Source: Mansonella perstans (lineage: Eukaryota > Nematoda > Chromadorea > Rhabditida > Onchocercidae). From it: 64,000 nucleotides of DNA. The stretch is taken from NCBI GenBank assembly GCA_037074765.1, contig JBAMDO010000578.1, positions 434,001-498,000 of the forward strand, in the 5' to 3' direction. Below the pieces are notes generated by a model that was not told where the DNA came from, searched no databases, and saw nothing but the letters and a program-made list of their open reading frames with translations. A program made the position numbers and the translations under genes. Positions 1-10,904 of this stretch are shown in pieces. Each line of letters begins with the position of its first letter. Position 1 is the first letter of the stretch.

Positions 1-3000
1 GACATTAAATTACAAATACTCAACTCTTGAAATAACATTGCTCGAATTTTTTTAGAGTATTGTTGCCAATCTTTTGTTGTTCCGTTCTGATTTCCGGATT
101 AACCGAATAAAATAAATGTTTTACTTCAGGTTTTAATCATTTTTTTGGCATTGAAAAGCTTGTAAATAAATTCTTATGCTTATTTTTTTCTTCCTTGCCT
201 TTAGAAACTTCTATACAGTAAACTTGTTATGGAAATTTCGGCAAAAAATTGAAAAAAAACAAAAAAAAAATTTTGTCATATTTGGATTCAAATTTGTTTC
301 TGATATTACTTATTTTTTCGCTCTTATTCTGTTGTTCAAAATTACATTGGTGATACTAAAAAAAAGTTGCTTTAAAATTTTTCGGAAAATATAAAAACTA
401 AATAATGCTAGGTTGAAATGTATTTCTAAAGTCTCAAAGTTTTTTTCTAGAACAAGAGGTATTCGTGTTTTTAACGCTTTATCATTATTAAAACTTGTTT
501 CCATCTACACTTTACTTCATTTAGTAGTCCATGAAAATAAGATTCAAATTAAGATCATCACAAAATCTAAAAAAGAATTGAGTTTCAGATTTCTGACTTA
601 AAAGAAAGTTAAGATGAACTCAAGGGCTATGCGGTAATACTTCTTGCTCTCTTCGGGAATGTTTTGGCATTCTCATAGGTACTAATCTCATTTATTTCAT
701 TTTCCATACAAAGATGCCTTTTTAAAATCAAATTTTGTTTTTGATATTTTTCCGCGTTGCAGAGACATTCAATGCCCTTTTACTATTCCAACAAATATGA
801 TGACAATATCGTTGTCATTGGTTTCATTAAACGAAATGTTCTGCTTATTAGTCTCTTTTAAGTTTTATATTAATTAATCATATTTTTCGGTTGAATCACT
901 TCAATTATTCTGGTTGAAAATGGAGTTTATTGCACAAATAATAATCTAAATTTGTATTCACATGAATTAATTAAAAGGATAGTTTTGATTGTGACATGAA
1001 AGTTATTTATATGCTGAAAAAATTCTCATTGTGTTTGATGAACATATCTTAAGAAAAAGATTAATGTGTGAAATTCTTGTTTATTGCATTATGAAAGAAA
1101 CATTACAATATCCTCAACACTTATTATTCAATGATCACTATTGCTTGGCTTTTTGTCCTAGTGCCAAAAACAAATTCAAAATCAGTTTAAAATTTTATAC
1201 CCCTTAACTTAGACAATATTGGAACAATATGTATAATAGTTCTAATAAAAAGCTTTATTAATCATTTGATACATCTCGAGATTAAGCATTGCATAAATAA
1301 ATATTTTTAATTCAGAAATTTAATTCTGATAAGAAAGGACTTCATCTGCCGGAATATAAACGAAATATAAACAGTGTTTTTTAATTAAATTCATTTTAGT
1401 ATTTTTTCTTGAGTTAGAAAATAAGTAGCATTTATTTTGCTCTCTTTTAACAAAAGCTTGGAGATCAATTCCAAAATTGTTTCCTTTGGTTTAATGCAAT
1501 TTACTACTGCAACAGATTTTCGTCCAAAAGTCATTTGCGCTCTTATTAGTTTACAATAAATAAGGTAGTAATCTACTTTGTTAATATGACTGTGATATTT
1601 ACTCTGTTGATCTTAGCGATTCAATAATTTAAGCAAAATGATAATTTGATTTCTAACCAAACTCATTTATTGAAAGGAATTCTACTTCGATTCATTTTTG
1701 TCTTTTGACTGCCAAGAGACAGAAATTTTCTGAATAAACATTCATATCACTGATAAAATTTTGCACTGTCAGGCGGTTAGATCATCAATATTTTTCCACT
1801 CTGTTATGCGCTATCAAAATTTACAATCTTTTTTGAAACAACATTTATTTTCAATTATTTAAATATTAAATGAAGCGATTCATTAGTCATATTTCATATA
1901 TTTTGTGAATTTCGGATATTTGTTTTTCTAAATGCGGTTAATAAAATGGTCTAACATTTTTGGTTTAAGTAAATTTTTCTGAAAACTCATTTCATGAAAA
2001 AAATAAAAACAATTTAGTGTATTTAAAAAATTGAGGAAAAAAGGTTAAAACCCTTATGGCTTCTAAGTTCATAAATTCTGGCTTGTTAGCCGGTGAGTTC
2101 AATTGATACATTTAATTTATTTCTTTTTTTTCGATTTTATTCAACTGTCAAATTTATGTCCTTCACACTCGTTTTTTTTCTCAACGTTGTCAAAGATGGA
2201 GAAGGAAGAAAAAGAAAATTATTCAGTTACTACGAGGAATGAATCCAATGGTCATTTTCCAGGACAAAAAACATTCGGATTCCAGATTTTTCATTTCGGC
2301 AATTTTCAAACACAAAGAACTTCACATAAAAAAAGAAAGAATAAAATTTCAAATGAAGAAAATTATGAAAACAGAATCCTGTTGCATTATTCAGTAAAAT
2401 TTTCGAACCAATTTATATATAAATTCTTTTTTGAAAGAGAACTACTTATTTTTAGAAATTGTTAGCAATCTTGCTTAAAAATCCCTTTACAATTTTCTCT
2501 TCGAATGTTTGTTAATTAATTTAATAAAAAAATTCATTAACATACATTTGCGGATCGATTAATTTAGCAAACAATGTATTATTGCATATAATGATATTTT
2601 TTAATACTTTAAATGTAGAAAACAATTACTACCAGTGATATGTGATTTCCAAAATGAATTTTTTGTATGAAAGTTTGACATTATTCAAGTACTAGTTGAA
2701 TTGTAGCTGACAATTTCAGCGCTCAAATGCTATGAAATCATAATCATTGAGATTTGTTTTTACATTAATTAATTATTAATATGTCAAAACTGATCATATT
2801 GGTTTTCATGATAAATACCCAAAAGCTATGAAGGAAACATTCAGTGATCTTTTAATAATTTCAATTTTCAAAAATTTAAAAGAAAAGTGGACAGAGAGAG
2901 TGAGCTTAAAAAAAATCAGAATACGAAATATATTAATTAATTCAGTGTAAACACATTCATGCATTTTATTCAAATATCATGAATATTCAGAATTTTATAG

Positions 3001-3233
3001 CAAAAATATTTTTTTTTTTTTTAAATTTCTGTAAGAAATTAAATTCTATATTTTATTCGTTGCAATGTTTTAATCGCGGTATCTTCTACCTTCTTCTGTA
3101 AATCGGCACTGAGAATTTTCCGTATATAAATTTTCGAAGGAAATAAGAGATTGAAGCAGAAAGAAAATCAAGCTATCCTGAAAATAAGTACTTTCGTCTC
3201 ATTCACAATATAATGAAAGTGTCAATAAATCAA
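1..3233. other. AT-rich intergenic DNA, no gene supported
   Basis: Very AT-rich sequence upstream of the Kunitz gene. Open frames occur (the longest, 2103-2465 +, is 120 codons), but they are dominated by Phe, Lys, Asn and Ile, lack splice context and look like chance in DNA of this composition. The part just upstream of 3234 is expected to hold the promoter and outron of the Kunitz gene; I could not identify a defined promoter motif. Confidence 0.6.
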
Positions 3234-3239
3234 TTTCAG
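3234..3239 (+). promoter_or_regulatory. Probable spliced-leader trans-splice acceptor (TTTCAG)
   Basis: A TTTCAG at 3234-3239 lies 13 bases before the ATG at 3253, and no plausible coding exon is found upstream. In nematodes this arrangement marks a spliced-leader acceptor that sets the mRNA 5' end. It also supports ATG 3253 as the start, because that ATG opens directly into a hydrophobic signal peptide. Confidence 0.55.
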
Positions 3240-3252
3240 TGTTTCGAAAGAA

Positions 3253-5621
3253 ATGTATATCCTACTATTTATTGTATTTTTTCCGGCATCTAATAAAGCA
3301 GCGACACCCACGAATCATACAATAATTAAATTTGTAGCTACATTGTCAAATAGCAGAATTCATCCATGTCAGGTAAAAGGAAATTAAATTTCTCAGTTTA
3401 GTATCAAAAATTAAATTTTTTTTCAAGAATCAATAACGAATATATGTACTCTAGTAGTGCTTTTCATTCTTAATAAGCAGCAAATTATTTTTCATTTTCT
3501 TATTACTTATTGCTCCTTCTGTATGCTGTCCGATTTCGGCTTCGGAATAGAGCAAATTGTTTCCTTGCATTCAAAAATATAAGTTATATTTAAAGATAAT
3601 TAAAAAGGAAGGATGAAGTAATGTTAAAGCATTTTTTTTCTTTGCATTTTAATGCTATAAAATTGTAGTAATTAAAATGTATGATGGAAAGGAAGTTCCG
3701 AATTTGTCTTACTTAAATTATAATTCTACATTTGAAAGGTCACGTGTATGAAGAAAAAATCATTTGTTATCTTTAAAAATTTGAAAAGTTTATTATAGCA
3801 ACCTCTTGAACGTGGTAACTGTTCACGGGAGATTCCACTTTATTATTACAATAATCGTGATCATAAATGTCAAAAATTTATCTACAGGTATATTCCGAAT
3901 TTTTTACCATAGTTTTTAGTACTCTCGAATTCTATCAGATGGCTTAAGATGGCTATGTACATTCACTCATTTCGTTTAATATTGAAAAAATTTCTTTTAG
4001 AAGTGACACTTCAGTTTTATCGGTGAAAATATATTGATTTAAGTATAATTTGAGAAAGTTTTTGAAAAAATTAAGATAAAACGCAATACTTGATCATTGT
4101 AAATAGCTTTGCAGTTTTATTTAGTGATTAAAAACGTTTAACCTTTGCTTCTTTCCGTGTCCTGCAGCAAATCACACTAAATAAGTGATATGTTTCTTGG
4201 ATCTACTAAATAGATCGATTATTCTTTAATAATAAAAATAAAGTCTACAATGATAGTTTTTAGTGGTTGCAATGGGAATGAAAATCGTTTTCTGAATCAG
4301 CGACAATGTGAAAGAAAATGTGGCAGAAAGCAAGGATTTCATATGAAAAAAATTCATGTGAAACAAATTCCCTCCAGTTATCTCTTACGTTTTCTTTTCT
4401 TTTAATTATAGTTTGGAAAATCAATGAACAATTATTTGCAGTATATTTTAATTAGGAAGAGTATTTATTTTACGACAGGAATAATAGACGCCTTGCATTA
4501 AACGCTTGATTATGTTTTGGCTGCAATATTGAAATTTTCAAGAAAAATTTCGCGAATTTTACAAATCAGATATTGCAACTAGCAATGTTCGGGTAAGTTT
4601 AGTAAGTTCTAGCCATCTGTAACCAACGATTTGATCCGCGATATCGAAAACTGTGCCACCAGACTTTGTCGACTAAGCCGTCTTGGAAGTCGCGTTATTT
4701 TTATGATATTAATAAAAATCGTTGTCGACACTTTTGGTACGGTGGCTGTAAAGGATCCGGAAAAAATCGAAATATATTTACTAATGAACGGGTCTAATTT
4801 TACAACTTTCAAAATTATCTTTGAACTCTAAAATTATTTATATAGTACGAAAAAATGACACAATTCTATAAATTGTCTCACTTATAATTGCCAATTCCAA
4901 AAAAAATCGATATATTATCATTTTTTTTCTTGCAAAAATTATTTTCAGGCTTGTAAATTATTGTGTGTGAAGAAAAAGGATGAAAAATTAAAGGATAAGC
5001 CGAGAAATTTAATTTTAAAGAAAAAAGGTAATTATGAATGCCTTTAATTATAGTAACATAAATCCACTTCCTTTGTCGTTTGTTTATTCTTTTTCTATCC
5101 ACTGAACTACACTAAACTTCATTTTCAAGACCCAAGCATTGAAGGTTTTTCCGTCGTTATGTATCAGTTGCATTGTTTACGAGTTCACGTCTGAAATTTT
5201 TAATTAAGATATTATTTTGTTGTCATACTCCGTTATACTTCAAAATGATAAACGTTAAGCATCCCGCAAAAAGAACCAACACAAAAAAAACAAAGATAAA
5301 TGAATATCTGCGATAAATGATAATTTTTCTTGGCTTTTCCAGTATTTCCAAAATTAATGCAATCTATTATCTATATACATATATATTTATAGCGTGCTTT
5401 CAAAAAATTGACACAAATCTACGCTATGGTTGCAAAACTTTTCATTGGCGTCGACGATTTTTCTACAATCAAACAAGCTCAAAATGTGAAATGTTTTGGT
5501 ACGATGCTTCATGTTCAAAACACCGAAAACTTACCAATATGTTTTATCATCTCCGGATTTGCAGAAGAATGTGCGAACAGTCCGATCAAACAGTAGTTGT
5601 ATTTATTCCTAATCAGCAATC
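3253..5621 (+). other. Kunitz gene exons 1-6: signal peptide and Kunitz domains 1-3
   Basis: The exons are 3253-3372, 3799-3887, 4264-4376 (or 4388), 4613-4791, 4949-5027 and 5393-5621. Domain 1 starts with the PC at the end of exon 1 and is split before its SGC by the exon 2/3 intron. Domain 2 occupies exon 4, with its last two cysteines in exon 5. Domain 3 lies wholly in exon 6. Phases join as 0, 2, 1, 0 and 1. The phase-1 donor of exon 3 is weak: either A|GTTATC at 4376 or C|GTTTTC at 4388. Confidence 0.8.
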
Positions 5622-8600
5622 GTAGTTTTATTTTACGTTTAAAATAAATTATTAAGATGAATAAAAAGAACAGAATGTAAGCAATAAATATTTTCAGGAA
5701 ATTCATATTTTCTATGTCTCTTATACTTTTCTATTTTTTAATATTTTCCACATGAAAGTTCAAAATTGCTGTTTTAAAACTACAGCAGCGTCACTAATAG
5801 TTTTTGAAGGAAAATTTGGAACTTCTTGACTTCCAGCGAATTGTTTAGACTTTTCATTCTTTAAAAAAAATGTTGGTATTCTTTTTGTTAATAATAAGCC
5901 TGTTTTAGGCTCAAACTCGTCGTATCGGACAAATTTCAGCGATGTTTTCACAACCGTACGGTCTCACACGATCAAATAGCCGTCAATCAAATAGAAAATT
6001 GATATGGATGAAAAATTTTTTTGACGGTCGCTATACGAAAATTCGATTTCTTGAGACGGAAAATTTCAGCTGTTTTTTAAATTAATTGAATTAAATTATG
6101 AAATGGAAAATTTGGTCTCGTTTGAAGAGTTTTTTTCATAAGAATGGATTTTCACATTTTTTATTGAAGCACACATTAGACCAGTAGAAGAAACTCAATC
6201 AGGAAAGCAAAGTAGGAAATGTAAAGCATATTTAATCATAATGCAATTTTTAAATTTTTTTGCATCATTTTAAATTTTAAGAATTATTCGTATCAACAAC
6301 CATATGAATTCTTTAATATTCGACAGACTGTTTTTGTATTAAAAATTTTTTTCCAACCAACTTCGTCAGTGGATATTTAAAAGTAAGAATGGGTACATGA
6401 TAGATGTTAAATTTTATTCTGTAACTGATCCAATATCAGATCTATTTTTAGTCCAGATTTGCAACTGGATAAAATATGACACATCGAAGATGAAGTAACA
6501 GTAGATAATCTTTATGCAAATGAATATTACGGATAAAGTGAATTTTATAAAAATCTCGGTTCACTTACTCAAATTTCAGCTAATTCAACACTTGCTGCTA
6601 CTCCTGTGATCCATTTGTACGTTAATGCAACGCAAACAGATGATAATACCAGCAGTTTTGATTTTCACATGTTGAAGGCTGAATTTCGTTATTCTTTGCA
6701 GAAAGTTTTCCCAATAACAGCAACTAAAGAGGGTAATGAATGATATGATGTATCACTTCGATCATTTCACGCCTATTTTATCAGGGAAACTTATTTAAGT
6801 AGAGCTGTACAAAGATACTGATTTAAAAAATGAAAATCCCATTTATCGCCAATAAAATGATTTATTTCTAAGAGAGGAAACTAAGAACATTGGTTTTGGA
6901 AGAATTTAGTGATGCCAGTAAGCATTGCAGAAACATTAGAATGCGGTGAATTCGATTCCAAATTAGCAGGTGCATGTAACATAACAGACTGGACATCGCG
7001 GTACTATTATGATATAAAAAGTAACAAATGTCGAGTATTCTGGAGCAGCGGATGTCATTCGCAGAGCAGTAACAATTTCGAAAATATTACAAACTGTCAG
7101 GAACGATGTGTAGTAAGATGGCCCAGTTCGGAAGCAGGTTCGTTTTTCCTAATCGTTAATGCTACAGTGGAAAATGTTGCGAGATTTCGCGTGTCGACGG
7201 AAAATGGAAGATATTAAATAGAAAATATCAGTTCGTTAAAATAATTGAAAAATTCTAGAAGGAAAAAAGAGAGCTGCAGAAAATTGTCACGCATCAAAAA
7301 GAAGTTAAACCGTTTGTGAACTATGCAATAATGGAAATAGGATGACGTAATGATGCAGTTGCAAAATGATGATTGAATTCTTGGAATTAATAACAGACTC
7401 TAATTATTAACAGCTTAAAACTACGATAATTTTCATTCAACTTCTCACATATTTCATGAACCAATTGATATGTAAACTAAAAATTTCAAAGAGTTTTTTA
7501 ATTTCATTATTAGAGAAGGTATATTTCAAATGTATCATTTAAAGATAAGGACGCAGGACAAACGTTACGAGCAGCAATGATAACACATTGCTTGGAGCCG
7601 TTGGCAGTAGGCAATTGTTCGGAAAAGTAAGTATATTACTTCATAGTTTGCGATAAATCCAATAATGGAACAGAAATGAAATATTGATTTGTCGTCAAGA
7701 TTGCAAATAATAAAATACTTCTTGTAGTCGGAAAATGAATAAATTTAAGGTATCCAGCTTATTATTACAATCAGGAAAAGCAATTCTGTGAACCCTTCGT
7801 CTACAGTGGATGTGATGGTAACTCGAATCGTTTCCCTACGCTACTTGAATGTCACGCAACCTGTAATCAATTACGTGGACTATCTCGTATGTATTAAATT
7901 GTCCATTTACCAATCAGAAATACTTTATATATTTAACCTTGCCAATGAAGCATAGTTTATATTTTCATTGATTTAATTTCAGTCATTTTTTAGTTTCAAG
8001 TTTACGGATTGCTGTTGCCTAATTACTTAATGCTTGTCAGAATATTAATCCACACAATGAAATATGAGGTCTATCGATTCCATGAGATCAAAAACAAACA
8101 GAGAAATTGTAGTTTCTTATTGCACTATTTTCAGTGCCAACATAATACGATTAGTGATCTTGAAATATCTTGTAATTTGTTTAAATTGTAGCTTTGGAAA
8201 CAAATTGTCTTTTACCGCTCGACGGTGGTGAGCAATCCGAAACGAAATGTGAAGAAAACGCTGGGCTACGCTATTATTATAATCAAAAGAATGGTACTTA
8301 TAATACACATCTAAATTGATCAACGCTAATTTTTGCAGTCTGATTTTCTATTTGGTCTTTTTCATGTTTATAATATCCAGAAAAACGTCTGGAGAAAGGA
8401 AAAACAGAATAAGTTTGAAATCATTGATCAGCCGAACGAATAAAATTCTTGACTATCGTTAACTTCTTCATCCGAATTATCAGAACTTCTCAATCAGTTA
8501 GTACGGCACGCAGCTCTTAAAAATGCTGTCCAGTGTCAAAAATAGTGATAGTACTATTTTTCAGTGATCAAATTTCTTACCTTATTATTAGCTTTTAAAT

Positions 8601-10904
8601 AAAATGCTCAATACTGAAATAAGTTTCAGAACGTTGTGAACAGTTTTGGTATTCCGGTTGCGCCGGTAATGAGAATCGATTTTATGATCTACTCACTTGT
8701 AAAACTGTTTGTCGTCATATTCCAAAAACATTCGCTACTGAAAAAGTTCCACATCCTAAAGGTTTAGTTATAAATTCTTCACGTTTCAGCTGTATCAAAA
8801 GTCCGCTGCTTATGATCTATGAATTAATTCACAGAATTTTCAGATCAGTTTATTCATATATGAATTTTGCTTACTTTTTACATATGATTCATACGAGTCT
8901 CATAGGAAATTTGCAATAATTTTTATTTTTCAGTTTGTTTTGAGCCAATTTCCCAAGGAAAATGCCTGAATAGTAGTCGGAAAACTGTTAAACGATGGGC
9001 ATACAATCACGTTCAGCTACAATGTGTCATTTTTAACTACAGCGGGTGCAACGGAAATCAGAATCGTTTTGCAACTGAGTATTCTTGCAATACTCTTTGC
9101 AAGGGCAAAAAACATCCCTTGCATGGTCATTTTTGCAAAATCTCAAATCAGTTTAGAAAGAACTATTCAGTCCGGAAAATTTGAAAATAAATTGACAATT
9201 CTGTTCATATGCATAAATACCAAATTTTGCAAGACGATTTTCTAAACGAATTGAAAAATTTCTTTTTTAATATTTAGAATTTAGATTTTGAATAGAAGTG
9301 TAGTTTCAGAAAGTTGCGCTGATTATCCGGATCGGAGGAATTGTAATCAATTAAGCTATCAGTGGTTCTATAACTTGACCAAAGGCACTTGTGAGAAGTT
9401 TTTGTGGGATGGTTGCAGTGACGATAATGAAAATCGATTCGACACATTTGAGAAATGTCAACAAATTTGTGTAATATCAAAAAAAAGTTTGATTTTTTCC
9501 TTCTTTTCGAATTTTAATTTTGTTTAAATTCTATGATTTCAATATCAGATGTTCAGTCGAGCATTTTCTTCCATGTGATAACTTAAGTGCGCAAAGTTTG
9601 AAATGGAATTGATGACCCAGACTATCGTTGATCTATTTCAGCGATGCTTCCTTAATTTGTGGTTTTAGAATAGATGGGGTTTATTCATTTTCAAAAAACT
9701 TAATTTAATATAATATCAATTACAGACGAATGTTCCGAGCCATTGGATCGTGGACATTGGTGTCAGTCGATGTCCAATCGTTATTATTACAATTTTCAGA
9801 CAAATACTTGTAAAGAATTCCATTATACAACATGTGGGAAAAGTCGAAATATGTTCATGACAAGGCAAGAGTGTGAGGAAAAGTAAGTGTATATTTGCTA
9901 GAATTATCTAAATTTTATTGACTAGTTTTATTGCTTTGAAGCAACTAAGTTTAAAAATCTTTTTATGAATCCAAAAATTAGTTGGAGACATATTTGATAC
10001 AAAATGGCGTACAGAGTACTGGTAAAAATTAGAGGAACGAAGAAGCTTTGCAATAATAAAAATTCGTATGTTTTATTAAACGAACACTGTTTAGATGTGT
10101 CAATCAGGGGAATTTGTCATCTTCACTAGACAGCAATTCATCCAGACAAATAAACTGTAAGTTATTCAACTTTATTGTAATCAAAATTACCATACTTTTT
10201 CGTAATTACTTCTCAAGTTATATTTTTCTTTATCATTATTGTCATATCGAAAACGAATAGTGAAAAATTAAGATGACTTTTAGCCATAGATAGAGGCGCA
10301 AGATCAACTGAGAAACAAATATCGCACGTGCATAAAATTTTACTGCCGGATAATGCTCTCTATATAAAGACGAGTGCTCAGTGGTTTGAAGATGGGAAAT
10401 GTATCGGCTTTAGGTAATCAAATTTATCTTTGCCTAAAGAAGTTGAAAGGTCGATATGACGACGACATTGCGACATTTTTTCTCTGTTAAACTTGCAGAT
10501 GGAGCAAGGCAAGTATGAGCAAAACTTTAAGAACAGATGAGAGCAGAATTATCTGTTGCTTTTTAGATATAACATTACTGGCAAAAGAACTCGCTTAATG
10601 AGTTATCTATGTTCAATTGAATCAGATGGCACTTGTCGTAGAAAGGTAGGTTAACAACTCAGAAATATTTTTTAAAATTAATCAATGATATGGCGTTATT
10701 TGATTTTATATCTATAGTGCTAAATTTGAGCAAAATTCGTAATTTTAATTTTCATCAAATAAGAATATGCTGGCAGCGACCATTGCAGACTCTATCAACT
10801 ACCAATGGAAACGAGCAATGCCATGTGGTAAAACCATGGTTGAAAGGTATTCATCTGTATTCCTGGTTCTTTGCCATCAAACGGCAATCTTATCCAATCG
10901 GTAA
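3253..10904 (+). CDS. Secreted multi-Kunitz (nine-domain) protease-inhibitor-like protein, 20 exons
   Basis: The protein is extracellular: exon 1 encodes a hydrophobic signal peptide (MYILLFIVFFPASNKA). About 870 residues follow from 20 exons that join in one frame with 2,613 coding bases. Nine complete six-cysteine Kunitz (BPTI) domains lie at about residues 39-89, 110-173, 195-254, 343-398, 423-473, 486-542, 560-614, 625-676 and 684-735, with the expected YYYN, FxYSGC and GNxNRF signatures. A sequon-rich linker occupies about 270-342 and a divergent tail 736-870. Most junctions between domains are phase 1, typical of shuffled extracellular modules. Kunitz domains normally inhibit serine proteases through the P1 residue after Cys2; here only domain 3 has a basic P1 (Lys). 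Related nematode multi-Kunitz proteins include moulting factors such as MLT-11, but I cannot claim orthology. The end of exon 3 (4376 or 4388) and the last exon are the least certain parts. Confidence 0.87.
5760..5966 (-). other. Antisense open frame in a Kunitz-gene intron, possible gene fragment
   Basis: On the minus strand an open frame of about 68 codons lies inside the intron 5622-6179. It reads KFVRYDEFEPKTGLLLTKR and then FPSKTISDAAVVLKQQF before its stop. The composition is less biased than other chance frames here (few Phe/Asn runs; Asp, Glu, Pro and Gly present). No family was recognised and there is no clear start or splice context, so it may be chance, a nested exon or a gene relic. 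Confidence 0.2.
6180..6732 (+). other. Kunitz gene exons 7-8: linker without a recognised domain
   Basis: A 32-base exon at 6180-6211 (PVEETQSGKQ) and a 153-base exon at 6580-6732 connect Kunitz domains 3 and 4. The micro-exon is the only piece I found that takes the phase-2 end of 5393-5621 to the phase-1 start of 6580. The linker carries three N-glycosylation sequons (NST, NAT, NTS) and a segment around VIHLYVNATQ and LKAEFRYSLQKVF. It has no cysteine and no family I recognise. Confidence 0.65.
6910..10156 (+). other. Kunitz gene exons 9-17: Kunitz domains 4-9
   Basis: The exons are 6910-7137, 7545-7626, 7750-7886, 8192-8293, 8630-8761, 8934-9125, 9310-9486, 9726-9882 and 10095-10156. Domains 4, 7 and 8 each lie in a single exon; domains 5, 6 and 9 are each split between two. 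All junctions agree in phase. Domain 7 has a Cys2-Cys3 loop of 19 residues instead of the usual 15, and domain 6 a Cys1-Cys2 spacing of 13 instead of 8. In domain 9 the Gly normally before Cys4 is Thr. Confidence 0.85.
10284..10904 (+). other. Kunitz gene exons 18-20: divergent C-terminal tail
   Basis: The exons are 10284-10413, 10567-10645 and 10764-10904, ending at TAA 10902-10904. The tail reads in frame through WFEDGKC, YNITGKRTRL and SIESDGTCRRK, which resembles the second half of a Kunitz domain that has lost its first two cysteines. In the last exon an alternative splice AG|GTATTC to CAG|GCTTTGA would end the protein about 18 residues earlier. No AATAAA signal was found close to the stop. 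Confidence 0.55.

Noticed and set aside
2103..2465. 120-codon plus-strand open frame
   Set aside because: Dominated by Phe, Lys and Asn; with about 8 percent stop codons in DNA of this composition, roughly one such frame is expected by chance in 64 kb. No splice context or family.
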